From contig NZ_CP042435.1 in assembly GCF_007971225.1 (NCBI RefSeq), forward strand, positions 3,475,501-3,539,500: a stretch of 64,000 bases of DNA. Reading direction: 5' to 3'. A program made the position numbers and the translations under genes. Position 1 is the stretch's first letter; each line of letters begins with the position of its first letter. This DNA comes from Panacibacter ginsenosidivorans (lineage in GTDB: Bacteria; Bacteroidota; Bacteroidia; Chitinophagales; Chitinophagaceae). The notes beneath the pieces were generated by a model. The model was not told the origin of the DNA and did not search any database. It saw only the letters and a list, made by a program, of their open reading frames with translations. Positions 19,301 through 27,975 of this stretch are shown one piece after another.

Positions 19301-19329
19301 TCTTAAAAGGAACAACAAAAAAGTGTGAT

Positions 19330-19929
19330 ATGATCAAAACAGGCAACCCGGTAATTAGCATTTATACAGAAATGACGCCTAACCCGGAAACCATGAAGTT
19401 TGTGGCCAACAAGTTGCTCTATCCGGGAAAGAGTATTGATTTTCCTGATGAGACAACCGCTGCACCATCGCCCCTGGCAAAAGAATTATTTAGTTTTCCT
19501 TTTATAAAAAGTGTGTTCATCGCCAGCAATTTTGTAACACTTACAAGAACTGCTGAAACAGAAGACTGGCAGGATGTGATACCATCTGTGAAACAATTTT
19601 TGAAAGATTATCTTGAAAACGGCGGCCCCGTGGTAAATGAAGAAGAAGTGGCCAAGATAAAACAGGAAGCTACCAATACCGTTGATGCGGATGATGATGA
19701 TGTGGTAAAACGTATAAAAGAATTGCTGGATAATTACGTACGACCCGCGGTGGAAATGGATGGCGGTGCCATACAATTCAAAAGTTATGATGCAGGTGTG
19801 GTAAACCTTATGCTGCAGGGAAGTTGCAGTGGTTGCCCGTCTTCTATGATAACACTGAAAGCAGGTATAGAAGGCATGATGAAACGAATGATACCCGAAG
19901 TAAAAGAAGTAGTAGCAGAAGCGGAATAA
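19330..19929 (+). CDS. NifU/Nfu-type iron-sulfur scaffold protein
   Basis: This is a 199-residue protein. Residues 1-90 are the Nfu N-terminal domain (TEMTPNPETMKFV, PFIKSVFIASNFVTLT). Residues about 120-199 are the NifU C-terminal domain with VEMDGGAIQF and the cluster-binding CSGCPSS (CxxC). The protein assembles or carries Fe-S clusters to target enzymes in the cytosol. An upstream in-frame start would translate an IR60 repeat, so the ATG at 19330 is taken. A terminator follows 27 bases after the stop. Confidence 0.9.
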   Translation: MIKTGNPVISIYTEMTPNPETMKFVANKLLYPGKSIDFPDETTAAPSPLAKELFSFPFIKSVFIASNFVTLTRTAETEDWQDVIPSVKQFLKDYLENGGPVVNEEEVAKIKQEATNTVDADDDDVVKRIKELLDNYVRPAVEMDGGAIQFKSYDAGVVNLMLQGSCSGCPSSMITLKAGIEGMMKRMIPEVKEVVAEAE

Positions 19930-19955
19930 AATATTATTTCTATGAATATACTATT

Positions 19956-19983
19956 AGCCCTGCAGTAATGCGGGGCTTTTTTG
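19956..19983 (+). terminator. rho-independent terminator after the NifU gene
   Basis: AGCCCTGCA pairs with TGCGGGGCT across a GTAA loop (one mismatch) and is followed by a T-run of six. Confidence 0.8.
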
Positions 19984-19989
19984 TCTAAC

Positions 19990-20047
19990 TTTTTTAGCCC
20001 GGCACTATTTAATTCATGGCATCTTCTCTTGCGTCGCACACTTGTAC
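19990..20047 (-). repeat. IR60 repeat, type A
   Basis: Full minus copy: TTTTTAGCCCGGC, GGCATCTTC, TTGCGTCGCAC, ACTTGTAC. It sits between the NifU terminator and pnuC. Confidence 0.85.
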
Positions 20048-20100
20048 AATTGTATTTCATGTCGGCAGAAATAAATCATTCTGCAACGTATCTTCACGCC

Positions 20101-20715
20101 ATGAGTTTGGAACAAATTACTCAGGAGTTTATAGACGGAATGAAAACTACTACATGGCTTGAATACGTGGCGGTTTTCTTTGGTATTGCCAGTGTACTTT
20201 TTTCAAGAATGGAGAATATTCTTGTTTATCCAACTGGCATAATTAATACTGTTTTATATACCTGGTTTTGTTTTTCCTGGTGGAATTTATATGCAGAAGG
20301 CAGCCTGAATTTTTATTATACGGTAATGAGTATTTATGGCTGGTATGTGTGGACGAGAAAGAAAGAAGGCAAGGTTATTCCCATAACATGGAATAATAAA
20401 AAAGACTGGCTGATCAGTGTTTCTTTTTTTATAATAAGCTGGATAGCCTTGTATTATATTTTAAAAAATCATACCAACAGCACTGTGCCATGGGGAGATT
20501 CTTTTGCCTCTGCAGCGGCTTATACAGGTATGTGGCAAATGGCAAGAAAAAAAGTAGAGAACTGGATTTGGTGGATCATTACCAACCTTGTATCTATACC
20601 GCTTTATTTTTATAAAGGAGCTGTTTTCACCAGTGTACAATACGTTGTATTTTTAGTGCTGGCAGTAATGGGCTTGATAACCTGGATCAAAAAAATAAAG
20701 CCTGCACATGCTTAA
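20101..20715 (+). CDS. pnuC: nicotinamide riboside transporter PnuC
   Basis: This is a 204-residue inner-membrane protein with about seven membrane segments and the Trp-rich features of PnuC (YPTGIINTVLYTWFCFSWWNL, SIYGWYVW, WWIITNLVSIPLY). PnuC takes up nicotinamide riboside for NAD synthesis. An ATG at 20059 is also in frame, but 20101 fits the family length better. The next gene overlaps by eight bases and encodes an NR-kinase-like protein, forming the usual uptake-and-trapping pair. Confidence 0.9.
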   Translation: MSLEQITQEFIDGMKTTTWLEYVAVFFGIASVLFSRMENILVYPTGIINTVLYTWFCFSWWNLYAEGSLNFYYTVMSIYGWYVWTRKKEGKVIPITWNNKKDWLISVSFFIISWIALYYILKNHTNSTVPWGDSFASAAAYTGMWQMARKKVENWIWWIITNLVSIPLYFYKGAVFTSVQYVVFLVLAVMGLITWIKKIKPAHA

Positions 20716-21256
20716 AAAAATTGTCATTATAGGTCCGGAAAGCACTGGTAAGAGTACCTTATGTGAGCAACTTGCAGCACATTATAAAACTGTTTGGTGC
20801 GCTGAATATGCACGTGAATATTTACTGAAGCATGGCACTGCTTACAACTTTGATGATTTGCTTACCATTGCAAAAGGGCAACTTTCTTTAGAAGAGCAAA
20901 CAATACAATCTGCAATCCGCAATCGGCAATCTGAAATCTTCATTGACACAGACATGTATGTAATGAAGGTTTGGTGCGAGTACGTTTTTGGAAAATGTCA
21001 CCAGTTTATATTGGATGAGATTGTAGCAAGAAAATATGATCTCTATTTGTTTTGCAATATTGATCTTCTCTGGGTAGCAGATGAATTGCGGGAATATCCC
21101 AATGAAGAGCCACGTAAGGAATTATACCAGATATATAAAGACATCATGATCAACCAGCAAACACCATGGATCGATATTAGCGGAGATTATGAACAAAGGC
21201 TTGAAAAAGCAATAGTTGCTGTTGATGCTATGCTAACCGGACGTACAAGTGAGTGA
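20708..21256 (+). CDS. NadR-type nicotinamide riboside kinase (AAA family)
   Basis: This 182-residue P-loop protein starts with the Walker A motif GPESTGKST (residues 9-17) and has EYAREYL near 34 and the FIDTDMYVMKVW segment near 79-90, as in the kinase half of NadR. It would phosphorylate nicotinamide riboside brought in by PnuC to give NMN. It overlaps pnuC by eight bases. Two oddities: residues SAIRNRQSEI are encoded by a tandem heptanucleotide repeat, and the last residues RTSE with the TGA stop come from an IR60 copy, so the original C-terminus may have been changed. Confidence 0.87.
   Translation: MLKKIVIIGPESTGKSTLCEQLAAHYKTVWCAEYAREYLLKHGTAYNFDDLLTIAKGQLSLEEQTIQSAIRNRQSEIFIDTDMYVMKVWCEYVFGKCHQFILDEIVARKYDLYLFCNIDLLWVADELREYPNEEPRKELYQIYKDIMINQQTPWIDISGDYEQRLEKAIVAVDAMLTGRTSE
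20907..20940 (+). repeat. degenerate heptanucleotide tandem repeat inside a gene
   Basis: About five units of AATCNGC (AATCTGC, AATCCGC, AATCGGC, AATCTGA, AATCTT) lie within the NR kinase gene, between helix EEQT and strand FIDTD. The array keeps the frame open. Confidence 0.7.
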
Positions 21257-21302
21257 CACAACGCAGCTGCCATAGAATATCAAAAGCCCGTCTCCCAAAA
21301 AA
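21243..21302 (+). repeat. IR60 repeat, type B, overlapping a stop codon
   Basis: Plus copy starting GTACAAGTGAGTGACACAAC. The stop codon of the NR kinase gene (TGA, 21254-21256) lies inside the repeat. The far end reads AAAGCCCGTCTCCCAAAAAA. Confidence 0.85.
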
Positions 21303-21329
21303 TATCACTTTCATAACAGCCTGCTATAT

Positions 21330-21337
21330 TACTTTTG
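21330..21337 (+). promoter_or_regulatory. candidate -7 promoter box TACTTTTG for gatB
   Basis: This matches TAnnTTTG and ends ten bases before the gatB ATG, predicting a very short leader. No clear -33 element is visible. Confidence 0.4.
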
Positions 21338-21347
21338 CAGCAATTTT

Positions 21348-22793
21348 ATGAGCATCCCATCAGATAAATATGAGGCGGTAATTGGTCTTGAAGTGCATGC
21401 GCAACTGGCTACGAAAAGCAAATTGTTTTGTGGAGACAGTGTGGCTTTTGGCGCCGAACCTAATACACATGTAAGCCCGATCACTTTAGGGCATCCGGGC
21501 ACTTTGCCGAAAACCAATAAGAAAGCAGTTGAATATGCAATTAAAATGGGGTTGGCCTGCAACTGCGAAATTGAGCGGTATAATTATTTTGCCCGCAAAA
21601 ATTATTTCTATCCTGATTTACCAAAAGGTTACCAGGTATCACAACATACAACGCCTATTTGTAAAGGTGGTTATGTGATGATTAAAACAGAACATGGTCA
21701 GCGTAATGTGCAGCTAAACAGGATCCACATGGAAGAAGATGCAGGCAAAAGCATTCATGATATGGATGAAGATTATACCTGTGTGGATTTCAATCGTGCA
21801 GGAACGCCATTGATAGAAATTGTTACTGAACCTGACCTGCATAATGCGGAAGAAGCTTATCAATATGTTACCGAAGTAAGAAGGCTGGTGCGCTGGATAA
21901 ATATCTGTGATGGCAACATGGAAGAAGGAAGTTTACGTTGTGATGCCAATGTTTCCATCCGTTTGAAAGGAGAAACAAAGCTGGGAACAAAAGTAGAAGT
22001 AAAGAATCTTAATTCTATCCGCAATGTAAAACGTGCTATAGAAATTGAGGTCGAACGCATGATCGAAGTGGTAGAAGCAGGTGGCTCCATTACTCAACAA
22101 ACAAGAAGTTTTGATGCAAATAACGATACTACATTTGCTATTCGTGATAAAGAAGAAGCTAATGATTACCGCTATTTTGCGGAACCAGATCTTGCTCCCT
22201 TTTTGTTAGAAGAATCTTTTATAAAATCTATTCGTGATAGCTTGCCTGCTTTGCCGCATGCATTAATGGAAAAATACAAGGGCTTAGGTTTAAGTGAATA
22301 TGACGCTGCACAATTATGTCATGATAAAGAAAATGCAGATTATTTTGATGCGGTAATAGAGCATACCGCTAATTACAAAGCAGTTGCGAACTGGATGAAT
22401 GGCCCTGTGCGACATTACCTCAATGAAAGCAAACTTACTATTGCTGAATTTGCATTGCAACCGGTACAACTATCTGAGCTTATCAAATTGGTGGAGGATG
22501 GTAAGGTTGGCTTTTCTGCTGCGTCAACAAAACTGCTCCATGCGCTTATAAAAGATCAGCATAAATCTGCATTTGAACTTGCCACAGAATTAAATCTTTT
22601 ACAAGTAAGTGATAGTAATGAATTGGAAACATGGGTAAACACTGCTATTGAAAGAATGCCGGATAAAGTGAAAGAATACAAAAAAGGTAAGAAGGGTTTG
22701 ATTGGGCTTTTTGTTGGAGAAGTTAAGAAGATGAGTAAAGGAAAAGCTGACCCTAAAAAAGTAACAGAATTACTGGAAGAAAAACTAAAATAA
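21348..22793 (+). CDS. gatB: Asp-tRNA(Asn)/Glu-tRNA(Gln) amidotransferase subunit B
   Basis: This is a 481-residue protein, the normal length for GatB. It begins with the family hallmark YEAVIGLEVHAQL and contains GDSVAFGAEPNTHVSP, YFYPDLPKGYQ and EEDAGKSIHD, all typical of the catalytic cradle domain. The C-terminal YqeY-like tail domain (from about 330) ends in a Lys-rich helix. With GatA and GatC it amidates misacylated Glu-tRNA(Gln) and/or Asp-tRNA(Asn); gatA and gatC are not in the window. A TlpA-like gene follows 22 bases later, probably in the same transcript. Confidence 0.96.
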   Translation: MSIPSDKYEAVIGLEVHAQLATKSKLFCGDSVAFGAEPNTHVSPITLGHPGTLPKTNKKAVEYAIKMGLACNCEIERYNYFARKNYFYPDLPKGYQVSQHTTPICKGGYVMIKTEHGQRNVQLNRIHMEEDAGKSIHDMDEDYTCVDFNRAGTPLIEIVTEPDLHNAEEAYQYVTEVRRLVRWINICDGNMEEGSLRCDANVSIRLKGETKLGTKVEVKNLNSIRNVKRAIEIEVERMIEVVEAGGSITQQTRSFDANNDTTFAIRDKEEANDYRYFAEPDLAPFLLEESFIKSIRDSLPALPHALMEKYKGLGLSEYDAAQLCHDKENADYFDAVIEHTANYKAVANWMNGPVRHYLNESKLTIAEFALQPVQLSELIKLVEDGKVGFSAASTKLLHALIKDQHKSAFELATELNLLQVSDSNELETWVNTAIERMPDKVKEYKKGKKGLIGLFVGEVKKMSKGKADPKKVTELLEEKLK

Positions 22794-22815
22794 CTAATCT
22801 GAATAAACTGATATA

Positions 22816-23973
22816 ATGAAAAAGCAATTCGCATTTGTGCTCATGATCGCTGCAGTAATTACATCCTGCAGCAGTGGAAGCGGTGACGGAACAAATTTTA
22901 CTGTCAGCGGTAAAATTGAAAACAGCAAGTCTAAAAATATTTTTTTAGAGCAGGTTCCTTATGATAATACCGAACCGAAAGTTATAGATTCCGGCAAACT
23001 AGCTACCGACGGCAGTTATAGCCTTAAAGCCATTGCCAAAGAGCAGTCATTATATATAATTACACTGGATCATCAACCCGTTTCTTTTTTCATTAATGAT
23101 AATAATGATATAAAGATCAGCGCCAATCTTGGTACTGGTTTCCGCGAACCGTATATTTCCAATAGTGACGCCACTAAAAGTGTTTACAATTTTTTGAACG
23201 ATTTCCGTGCAAAAGATTCTGCATTAGGAGTAGTATTCACAGAAATGAATAAGATATACCAAATCAATCCCAACGATAGTACGTTGGCAGTAATGCAGGT
23301 GCAGGGAACAAAAATGGCTACTGATATAAAAGAGTACATCAAAAAATATATCATGAGCACCAAAAGCCCTGCCGCTGCTTACTATGCATTAACAGTTGCT
23401 GGTTCAAGAAATGTACTTGATATTTCGGAACTGGATTCACTTACACGCACTACCTCTGAACGGTTTAAAGAGCATGCAGGTCTTGCTATCTTTAAAAGTT
23501 TGCTGGCCCAGGAATTAGCGCAACGTGCAGAGCCTCCAACCGGAGCTAATTACCCACTACTTAATAAACAGGCTCCGGAGTTAACCATGAACGATGCAAA
23601 TGGCAAGCCTGTAAGTCTTAGCAGTTTTAAAGGGAAGTATGTATTAGTAGATTTCTGGGCAAGCTGGTGCCAGCCATGCAGAAAAGAAAACCCTAATGTG
23701 GTTGCAGCTTATAATAAATTCAAAGATAAAAATTTTACAATATTGGGCATTTCACTTGATGATGATAAAAAAGCATGGCTCGAAGCTATTAAAACTGATG
23801 GCCTGGTTTGGTCACAGATAAGCAGCCTGGATGGCGGTCAGAATGAATCGGTTGCTTCATATCAGTTCAATGGTATTCCATTTAATGTATTGCTTGATCC
23901 AAGTGGTAAGATCATCGCTTCTTCTTTGCGTGGCCCGGAATTGGAACAAAAACTTGCCGAAGTATTACAATAG
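22816..23973 (+). CDS. TlpA-like thiol-disulfide oxidoreductase lipoprotein with DUF4369 domain
   Basis: This is a 385-residue lipoprotein (ITSC, Cys18). Residues 25-130 are a DUF4369-type beta domain (FTVSGKIENSKSKNIFLEQ). A helical linker follows, and from about 245 there is an AhpC/TSA-thioredoxin domain with the redox motif WCQPC (near 288-292) and a cis-Pro loop GIPFNVLLD. Such proteins reduce or isomerise disulfides, or mature cytochromes, in the periplasm of Bacteroidota. It lies close behind gatB. An IR60 copy starts directly after the stop. Confidence 0.88.
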   Translation: MKKQFAFVLMIAAVITSCSSGSGDGTNFTVSGKIENSKSKNIFLEQVPYDNTEPKVIDSGKLATDGSYSLKAIAKEQSLYIITLDHQPVSFFINDNNDIKISANLGTGFREPYISNSDATKSVYNFLNDFRAKDSALGVVFTEMNKIYQINPNDSTLAVMQVQGTKMATDIKEYIKKYIMSTKSPAAAYYALTVAGSRNVLDISELDSLTRTTSERFKEHAGLAIFKSLLAQELAQRAEPPTGANYPLLNKQAPELTMNDANGKPVSLSSFKGKYVLVDFWASWCQPCRKENPNVVAAYNKFKDKNFTILGISLDDDKKAWLEAIKTDGLVWSQISSLDGGQNESVASYQFNGIPFNVLLDPSGKIIASSLRGPELEQKLAEVLQ

Positions 23974-24152
23974 ATTTTTGGCTAGTAAGCTGCGGCTTTT
24001 CATAGCATCTGCTGTTGTGTCACTCACTTCAGGGTTCAGAACCATGTTAAACAAAGCTTTTGAACGTGCATTCCTGTTGCTTTTTCTTCAAAAGATACAA
24101 GAGTGCGACGCAACAGGGATGCTACTTGTACAACTGCCGGGTTCCAAAAAAT
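23974..24152. repeat. IR60 inverted pair, type B (variant end) then type A
   Basis: A minus type B copy (23974-24038) ends CACTTCAGGGTTC rather than CACTTGTAC. It faces a plus type A copy (24094-24152, ATACAAGAGTGCGACGCAAC, GGGATGCT, GCCGGGTTCCAAAAAA). Confidence 0.82.
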
Positions 24153-24188
24153 ATCGTTTTTCATTTCAAAATATCAGAAATCTTTCTT

Positions 24189-24196
24189 TACCTTTG
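24189..24196 (+). promoter_or_regulatory. candidate -7 promoter box TACCTTTG for rpsO
   Basis: This matches TAnnTTTG, 52 bases before the rpsO start and directly after an IR60 pair. It would give a leader of about 45-50 bases. Confidence 0.4.
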
Positions 24197-24248
24197 CCGC
24201 CACTAAAAAAAGATGTAACTAATTGGATGCCTTTTAAAAATTATTGAG

Positions 24249-24521
24249 ATGCCTTACTTAACAACAGAAAAACGTGCAGGAATCTTCGCTAACTATGGCG
24301 GAACAGCAGAGAAAACCGGTTCAATCGAAGGACAGATTGCTCTTTTGACTGAGCGCATTTCGGGTATTTCCCAGCACCTGCAAGCAAACAAAAAAGATTT
24401 TTCAACACACCGCGGCCTCATGAAAATGGTTGGCCAGCGCAAGCGCCTCCTTGCTTATATGCAAAAACATAACCTGCAGGGCTACCGTTCATTGATCGAA
24501 AAATTAGGTCTAAGGAAATAA
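24249..24521 (+). CDS. rpsO: 30S ribosomal protein S15
   Basis: This is a 90-residue protein with the S15 helical layout. The family features TGSIEGQIALLTERI, DFSTHRGLMKMVGQRKRLL and YRSLIEKLGLRK are present. S15 binds 16S rRNA early in assembly of the small subunit platform. A strong terminator follows, and pnp comes next, the classical rpsO-pnp order. In this strain the terminator suggests the two genes are at least partly transcribed apart. Confidence 0.97.
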   Translation: MPYLTTEKRAGIFANYGGTAEKTGSIEGQIALLTERISGISQHLQANKKDFSTHRGLMKMVGQRKRLLAYMQKHNLQGYRSLIEKLGLRK

Positions 24522-24539
24522 TTATAATATATGTAAAAG

Positions 24540-24581
24540 CAATTCCCAACTGATTATAACAACGGTTGGGAATCGTTTTTT
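24540..24581 (+). terminator. rho-independent terminator after rpsO
   Basis: AATTCCCAAC pairs with GTTGGGAAT across a loop of about 14 bases and is followed by a T-run. Confidence 0.88.
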
Positions 24582-24698
24582 CTATTCATGCCTTTTTTTT
24601 CGCTACTTATCACATTATTTACGGTTACGTGAAGCGCTTTAATTGCCATTCCTGCCTTGCGCAAACGTGATCATTATCCTCAAACTTCAAATTGATTT

Positions 24699-26867
24699 AT
24701 GTTATCCCAACCTATTCAGGCCGGTTTCAAACTGCCAAATGGTGCAGAAGTAATTATTGAAACAGGCAAACTTGCCCGCCAGGCCGATGGTGCCGTTACT
24801 GTTCGTCAGGGCAATTGTGTAATATTAGCTACCGTTGTTGCCAATAAAGATCCGAAAGAAGGTCAGGATTTTTTTCCTTTGAGTGTGGACTATCAGGAAA
24901 AATTTGCTGCTGCCGGGCGTATTCCAGGCTCATTCTTTAAACGTGAGGCTCGTTTAAACGATTATGAAATCTTGACCAGTCGTCTTATCGACCGTGCATT
25001 ACGTCCGCTATTCCCCGAAGATTATTTTTGCGATGTGCAGGTATTGATCAGCCTTGTTTCCAGCGATATGGAAGTAATGCCTGATGCGCTGGCTTGTTTA
25101 GCCGCATCTGCTGCCCTTGCTGTAAGCGATATTCCTATTAAAGAAGTTATTTCAGAAGTACGTATAGCCCGTATTGGTGGAGAGTTTATTGTAAATCCAA
25201 CCCGCACCGAACTGGGTAAAGCAGATATGGAATTCATCATTGCTGCTACCGAAAAGAACCTGATGATGGTGGAAGGGGAGGCTAAAGAGTGCAGCGAAGA
25301 AGACCTGGTAAAAGCGTTGGAACTGGCACATGATGCTATTCGTGTACAGATCAAAGCGCAACATGAACTGAGAGAAAAGAAAGGTGTTACCGGTAAACGT
25401 GATTATAAAAAACCGGAAGAAAACGAAGAACTCAAAGCTCAGGTAATAGCTTTTGCAAAAGATAAGATTTATGCAATAGCCAAAGGTGCTACTGCAAAGC
25501 ACGACCGTAGTGATGCTTTCAGTGTATTGAAAGATGAACTGATTGCTAGTCTTGGTGAAGATATTACCGATACGGATAAAAAATTAGCGAAGAAATATTA
25601 CGCAGACCTTCAATGGGAAGTAGTTCGCCATATGATACTTGATGACCGTACCCGTTTGGACGGCCGTCAATTAGATCAGGTTCGCCCGTTGGCTATGGAA
25701 GTTGATCCGCTACCAACACCACACGGTTCTGCATTGTTTACCCGTGGTGAAACACAATCCTTGACTACCGTAACTTTCGGTACGCCATTAGATGAGTTGT
25801 TAATCGAAAGCGCTGCAAAATCTGTTGATTCCAAATTTTTCCTACATTATAATTTTCCTCCGTTCAGCACTGGTGAAGTAAAAATGATGCGTGGCCAGAG
25901 CCGCCGCGAGGTTGGTCATGGTAATCTTGCACAGCGTTCATTAAAACAAATGATGCCGGGTAATGATTATGCTTACACAGTGCGTGTAGTAAGCGATATA
26001 CTTGAGTCAAACGGTTCGTCTTCTATGGCAACTGTTTGCGCAGGCTCACTGGCATTGATGGATGCAGGTGTACCTATCCCAAAACACGTAAGTGGCGTGG
26101 CAATGGGTTTGATAACCAGGGCAGAAGATGGTAAATACGCAATCCTTACAGATATACTTGGTGATGAAGATCATCTTGGGGATATGGACTTTAAAGTTAC
26201 CGGTACACGTGATGGTATCTGTGGTGTGCAGATGGATATTAAAGTAGATGGCTTAAGTATGGATGTGATGCGTGCTGCATTGGAACAGGCCCGCAAAGGT
26301 CGTTTGCATATTCTTGATGCGATGTATGAATGTATTCCTGCTGCCCGTGCAGAGGTAAAACCTCATGCACCACGTATGGAAAAACTGTTCATCGATAAAG
26401 AATTTATCGGAGCGGTTATCGGACCACAAGGAAAGGTGATACAGGAGATCCAGAAAGAAACTGGCGCTACTATCAATATTGAAGAAGTGGGTAATTATGG
26501 TGAAGTAAGCATTTTCTCACCTGCTAAAGAAGGTCTTGATAAAGCAGTAAACTGGATCAAAGGTATTACTGCTGTGCCTTCTGTAGGCGAAACTTACGAA
26601 GCTAAAGTAAAGACCATTCAGCCTTATGGTGCGTTTGTTGAGTTTCTTCCAAAGAAAGAAGGGTTGTTGCACATTAGTGAAGTTTCGTGGAAACGTCTTG
26701 ACAGCCTTGAAGGTGTTTTGAAAGAAGGCGATACTGTGAAAGTGAAATTGATTGGAATCGATCACAAGACAGGCAAGTTCAAACTAAGTCGCAAAGTGTT
26801 GATGCCAAACCCTGGAGGTCAGCAGCAACGTGCACCGCAGACTGAAGGTGGACAGGACAATAATTAA
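24699..26867 (+). CDS. pnp: polyribonucleotide nucleotidyltransferase (PNPase)
   Basis: This is a 722-residue protein of normal length. Two RNase PH domains flank an alpha-helical region: the first begins near AVTVRQGNCVILATVV, and the second contains the phosphate-binding and catalytic segment FPPFSTGEVKMMRGQSRREVGHG and the DILGDEDHLGDMDFK motif. A KH domain (IGAVIGPQGKVIQEIQ) and an S1 domain (GETYEAKVKTIQPYGAFVEF) follow. The enzyme degrades RNA 3'-5' with phosphate. The C-terminus is Gln/Gly-rich. A terminator lies 20 bases beyond the stop. Confidence 0.97.
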   Translation: MLSQPIQAGFKLPNGAEVIIETGKLARQADGAVTVRQGNCVILATVVANKDPKEGQDFFPLSVDYQEKFAAAGRIPGSFFKREARLNDYEILTSRLIDRALRPLFPEDYFCDVQVLISLVSSDMEVMPDALACLAASAALAVSDIPIKEVISEVRIARIGGEFIVNPTRTELGKADMEFIIAATEKNLMMVEGEAKECSEEDLVKALELAHDAIRVQIKAQHELREKKGVTGKRDYKKPEENEELKAQVIAFAKDKIYAIAKGATAKHDRSDAFSVLKDELIASLGEDITDTDKKLAKKYYADLQWEVVRHMILDDRTRLDGRQLDQVRPLAMEVDPLPTPHGSALFTRGETQSLTTVTFGTPLDELLIESAAKSVDSKFFLHYNFPPFSTGEVKMMRGQSRREVGHGNLAQRSLKQMMPGNDYAYTVRVVSDILESNGSSSMATVCAGSLALMDAGVPIPKHVSGVAMGLITRAEDGKYAILTDILGDEDHLGDMDFKVTGTRDGICGVQMDIKVDGLSMDVMRAALEQARKGRLHILDAMYECIPAARAEVKPHAPRMEKLFIDKEFIGAVIGPQGKVIQEIQKETGATINIEEVGNYGEVSIFSPAKEGLDKAVNWIKGITAVPSVGETYEAKVKTIQPYGAFVEFLPKKEGLLHISEVSWKRLDSLEGVLKEGDTVKVKLIGIDHKTGKFKLSRKVLMPNPGGQQQRAPQTEGGQDNN

Positions 26868-26885
26868 TTACTAATAATTATACTT

Positions 26886-26925
26886 GAAAGTCTGCGGAAT
26901 CCAGTTCTGCAGACTTTTTATTTTT
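26886..26925 (+). terminator. rho-independent terminator after pnp
   Basis: AAAGTCTGC (26887-26895) pairs with GCAGACTTT across a 13-base loop and is followed by TTTATTTTT. Confidence 0.85.
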
Positions 26926-26927
26926 AT

Positions 26928-27070
26928 GTACTTGGCTGTAACAATACTATTTGACTTTAGTTGTGTCACTCACTTGTACGTTTTGTTCATCGCTGGACAT
27001 TGAAAGGAACCTACAAGAGTGCGACGCAACAGGCGATGCCATAATAACCACAGCCCGGTTCAAAAAGAAA
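26928..27070. repeat. IR60 inverted pair, type B then type A
   Basis: A minus type B copy with a worn outer arm (to 26979, TTGTGTCACTCACTTGTAC) faces a full plus type A copy (27011-27070, CTACAAGAGTGCGACGCAAC, AGGCGATGCC, AGCCCGGTTCAAAAAG). The spacer is only about 31 bases. Confidence 0.83.
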
Positions 27071-27080
27071 AAAAAATAAA

Positions 27081-27899
27081 ATGCCTACAAATTATATCCA
27101 GGTAACGATTCAAAATGTTTCTGCAGAACAATCAGACTTGTTGGTTGCAAAGCTTGCTGAATTAGGGTTTGATGGGTTTGAAGAAACGGAAAATGCATTG
27201 AAAGCTTTTGCAACAGTAGATAAATTTTCTAATGAAGAAGTTGTAACAATGCTGGTGCCGATGAAGTTGGAATATTCAATAGAAGCAATCGTTTCAAAGA
27301 ACTGGAATGAAGAATGGGAAAAGAATTTTGAGCCTGTAGTTGTGGATGATTTTGTTGCTGTACGGGCTGATTTTCATGCACCTGTAAAAGAAGTCCAGTA
27401 TGAGATCATCATTACGCCAAAGATGAGCTTTGGAACGGGGCATCATGCCACAACCTTTTTGATGATGCAACAAATGAGAGAAATTGATTTTAAAAATAAA
27501 AATGTTTTTGATTTTGGAACAGGCACAGGGATTCTTGCTATTCTTGCAGAAAAACTTGGTGCGGCATATATTTTTGCTATTGACAATGATGAATGGAGCA
27601 TTGAAAACGCAAGGGAAAATGCTGAAAAAAATAATTGCAGCTTAATAGATATTTCGTTGGAAAAGGAACCAGGCGAAAAAAGCAATTTTGATATCATTCT
27701 CGCCAACATCAATAAAAATGTGATCCTTACATACATTTCTTTGCTTGTTGGCCGTTTAAATAAAAACGGACAATTATTATTGAGCGGGTTATTAAAAGAA
27801 GACGAATCAGATATTTTACAAGCAATCAAAGCGTTGGCCGTCAATCACATATCTACGACGCATAAAAATAATTGGATATGCGTACAGATTTTTAATTAA
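27081..27899 (+). CDS. prmA: ribosomal protein L11 methyltransferase
   Basis: This is a 272-residue protein. The N-terminal L11-recognition domain (residues 1-90) contains WNEEWEKNFEPV. The SAM-dependent methyltransferase part has the PrmA signature TPKMSFGTGHHATT (near 112-125), motif I DFGTGTGILAI, and motif IV ILANINKNV. It methylates L11 in the cytosol. It is preceded by an IR60 pair ten bases from its start and followed by plsY. Confidence 0.93.
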   Translation: MPTNYIQVTIQNVSAEQSDLLVAKLAELGFDGFEETENALKAFATVDKFSNEEVVTMLVPMKLEYSIEAIVSKNWNEEWEKNFEPVVVDDFVAVRADFHAPVKEVQYEIIITPKMSFGTGHHATTFLMMQQMREIDFKNKNVFDFGTGTGILAILAEKLGAAYIFAIDNDEWSIENARENAEKNNCSLIDISLEKEPGEKSNFDIILANINKNVILTYISLLVGRLNKNGQLLLSGLLKEDESDILQAIKALAVNHISTTHKNNWICVQIFN

Positions 27900-27949
27900 T
27901 TTCTAAATAATGCACATGTTAATAGATTATTATTTAAATAATAGTCCCT

Positions 27950-27957
27950 TATATTTG
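27950..27957 (+). promoter_or_regulatory. candidate -7 promoter box TATATTTG for plsY
   Basis: This matches TAnnTTTG, 18 bases before the plsY ATG. An AT-rich palindrome (TTATTTAAATAA) lies just upstream. Confidence 0.42.
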
Positions 27958-27975
27958 CCATTCCAACTTTAACCA

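Noticed and set aside
19249-19329. 27-residue extension of the NifU protein
   Set aside because: It translates an IR60 type A copy and unrelated sequence. The conserved Nfu domain starts just after the ATG at 19330.
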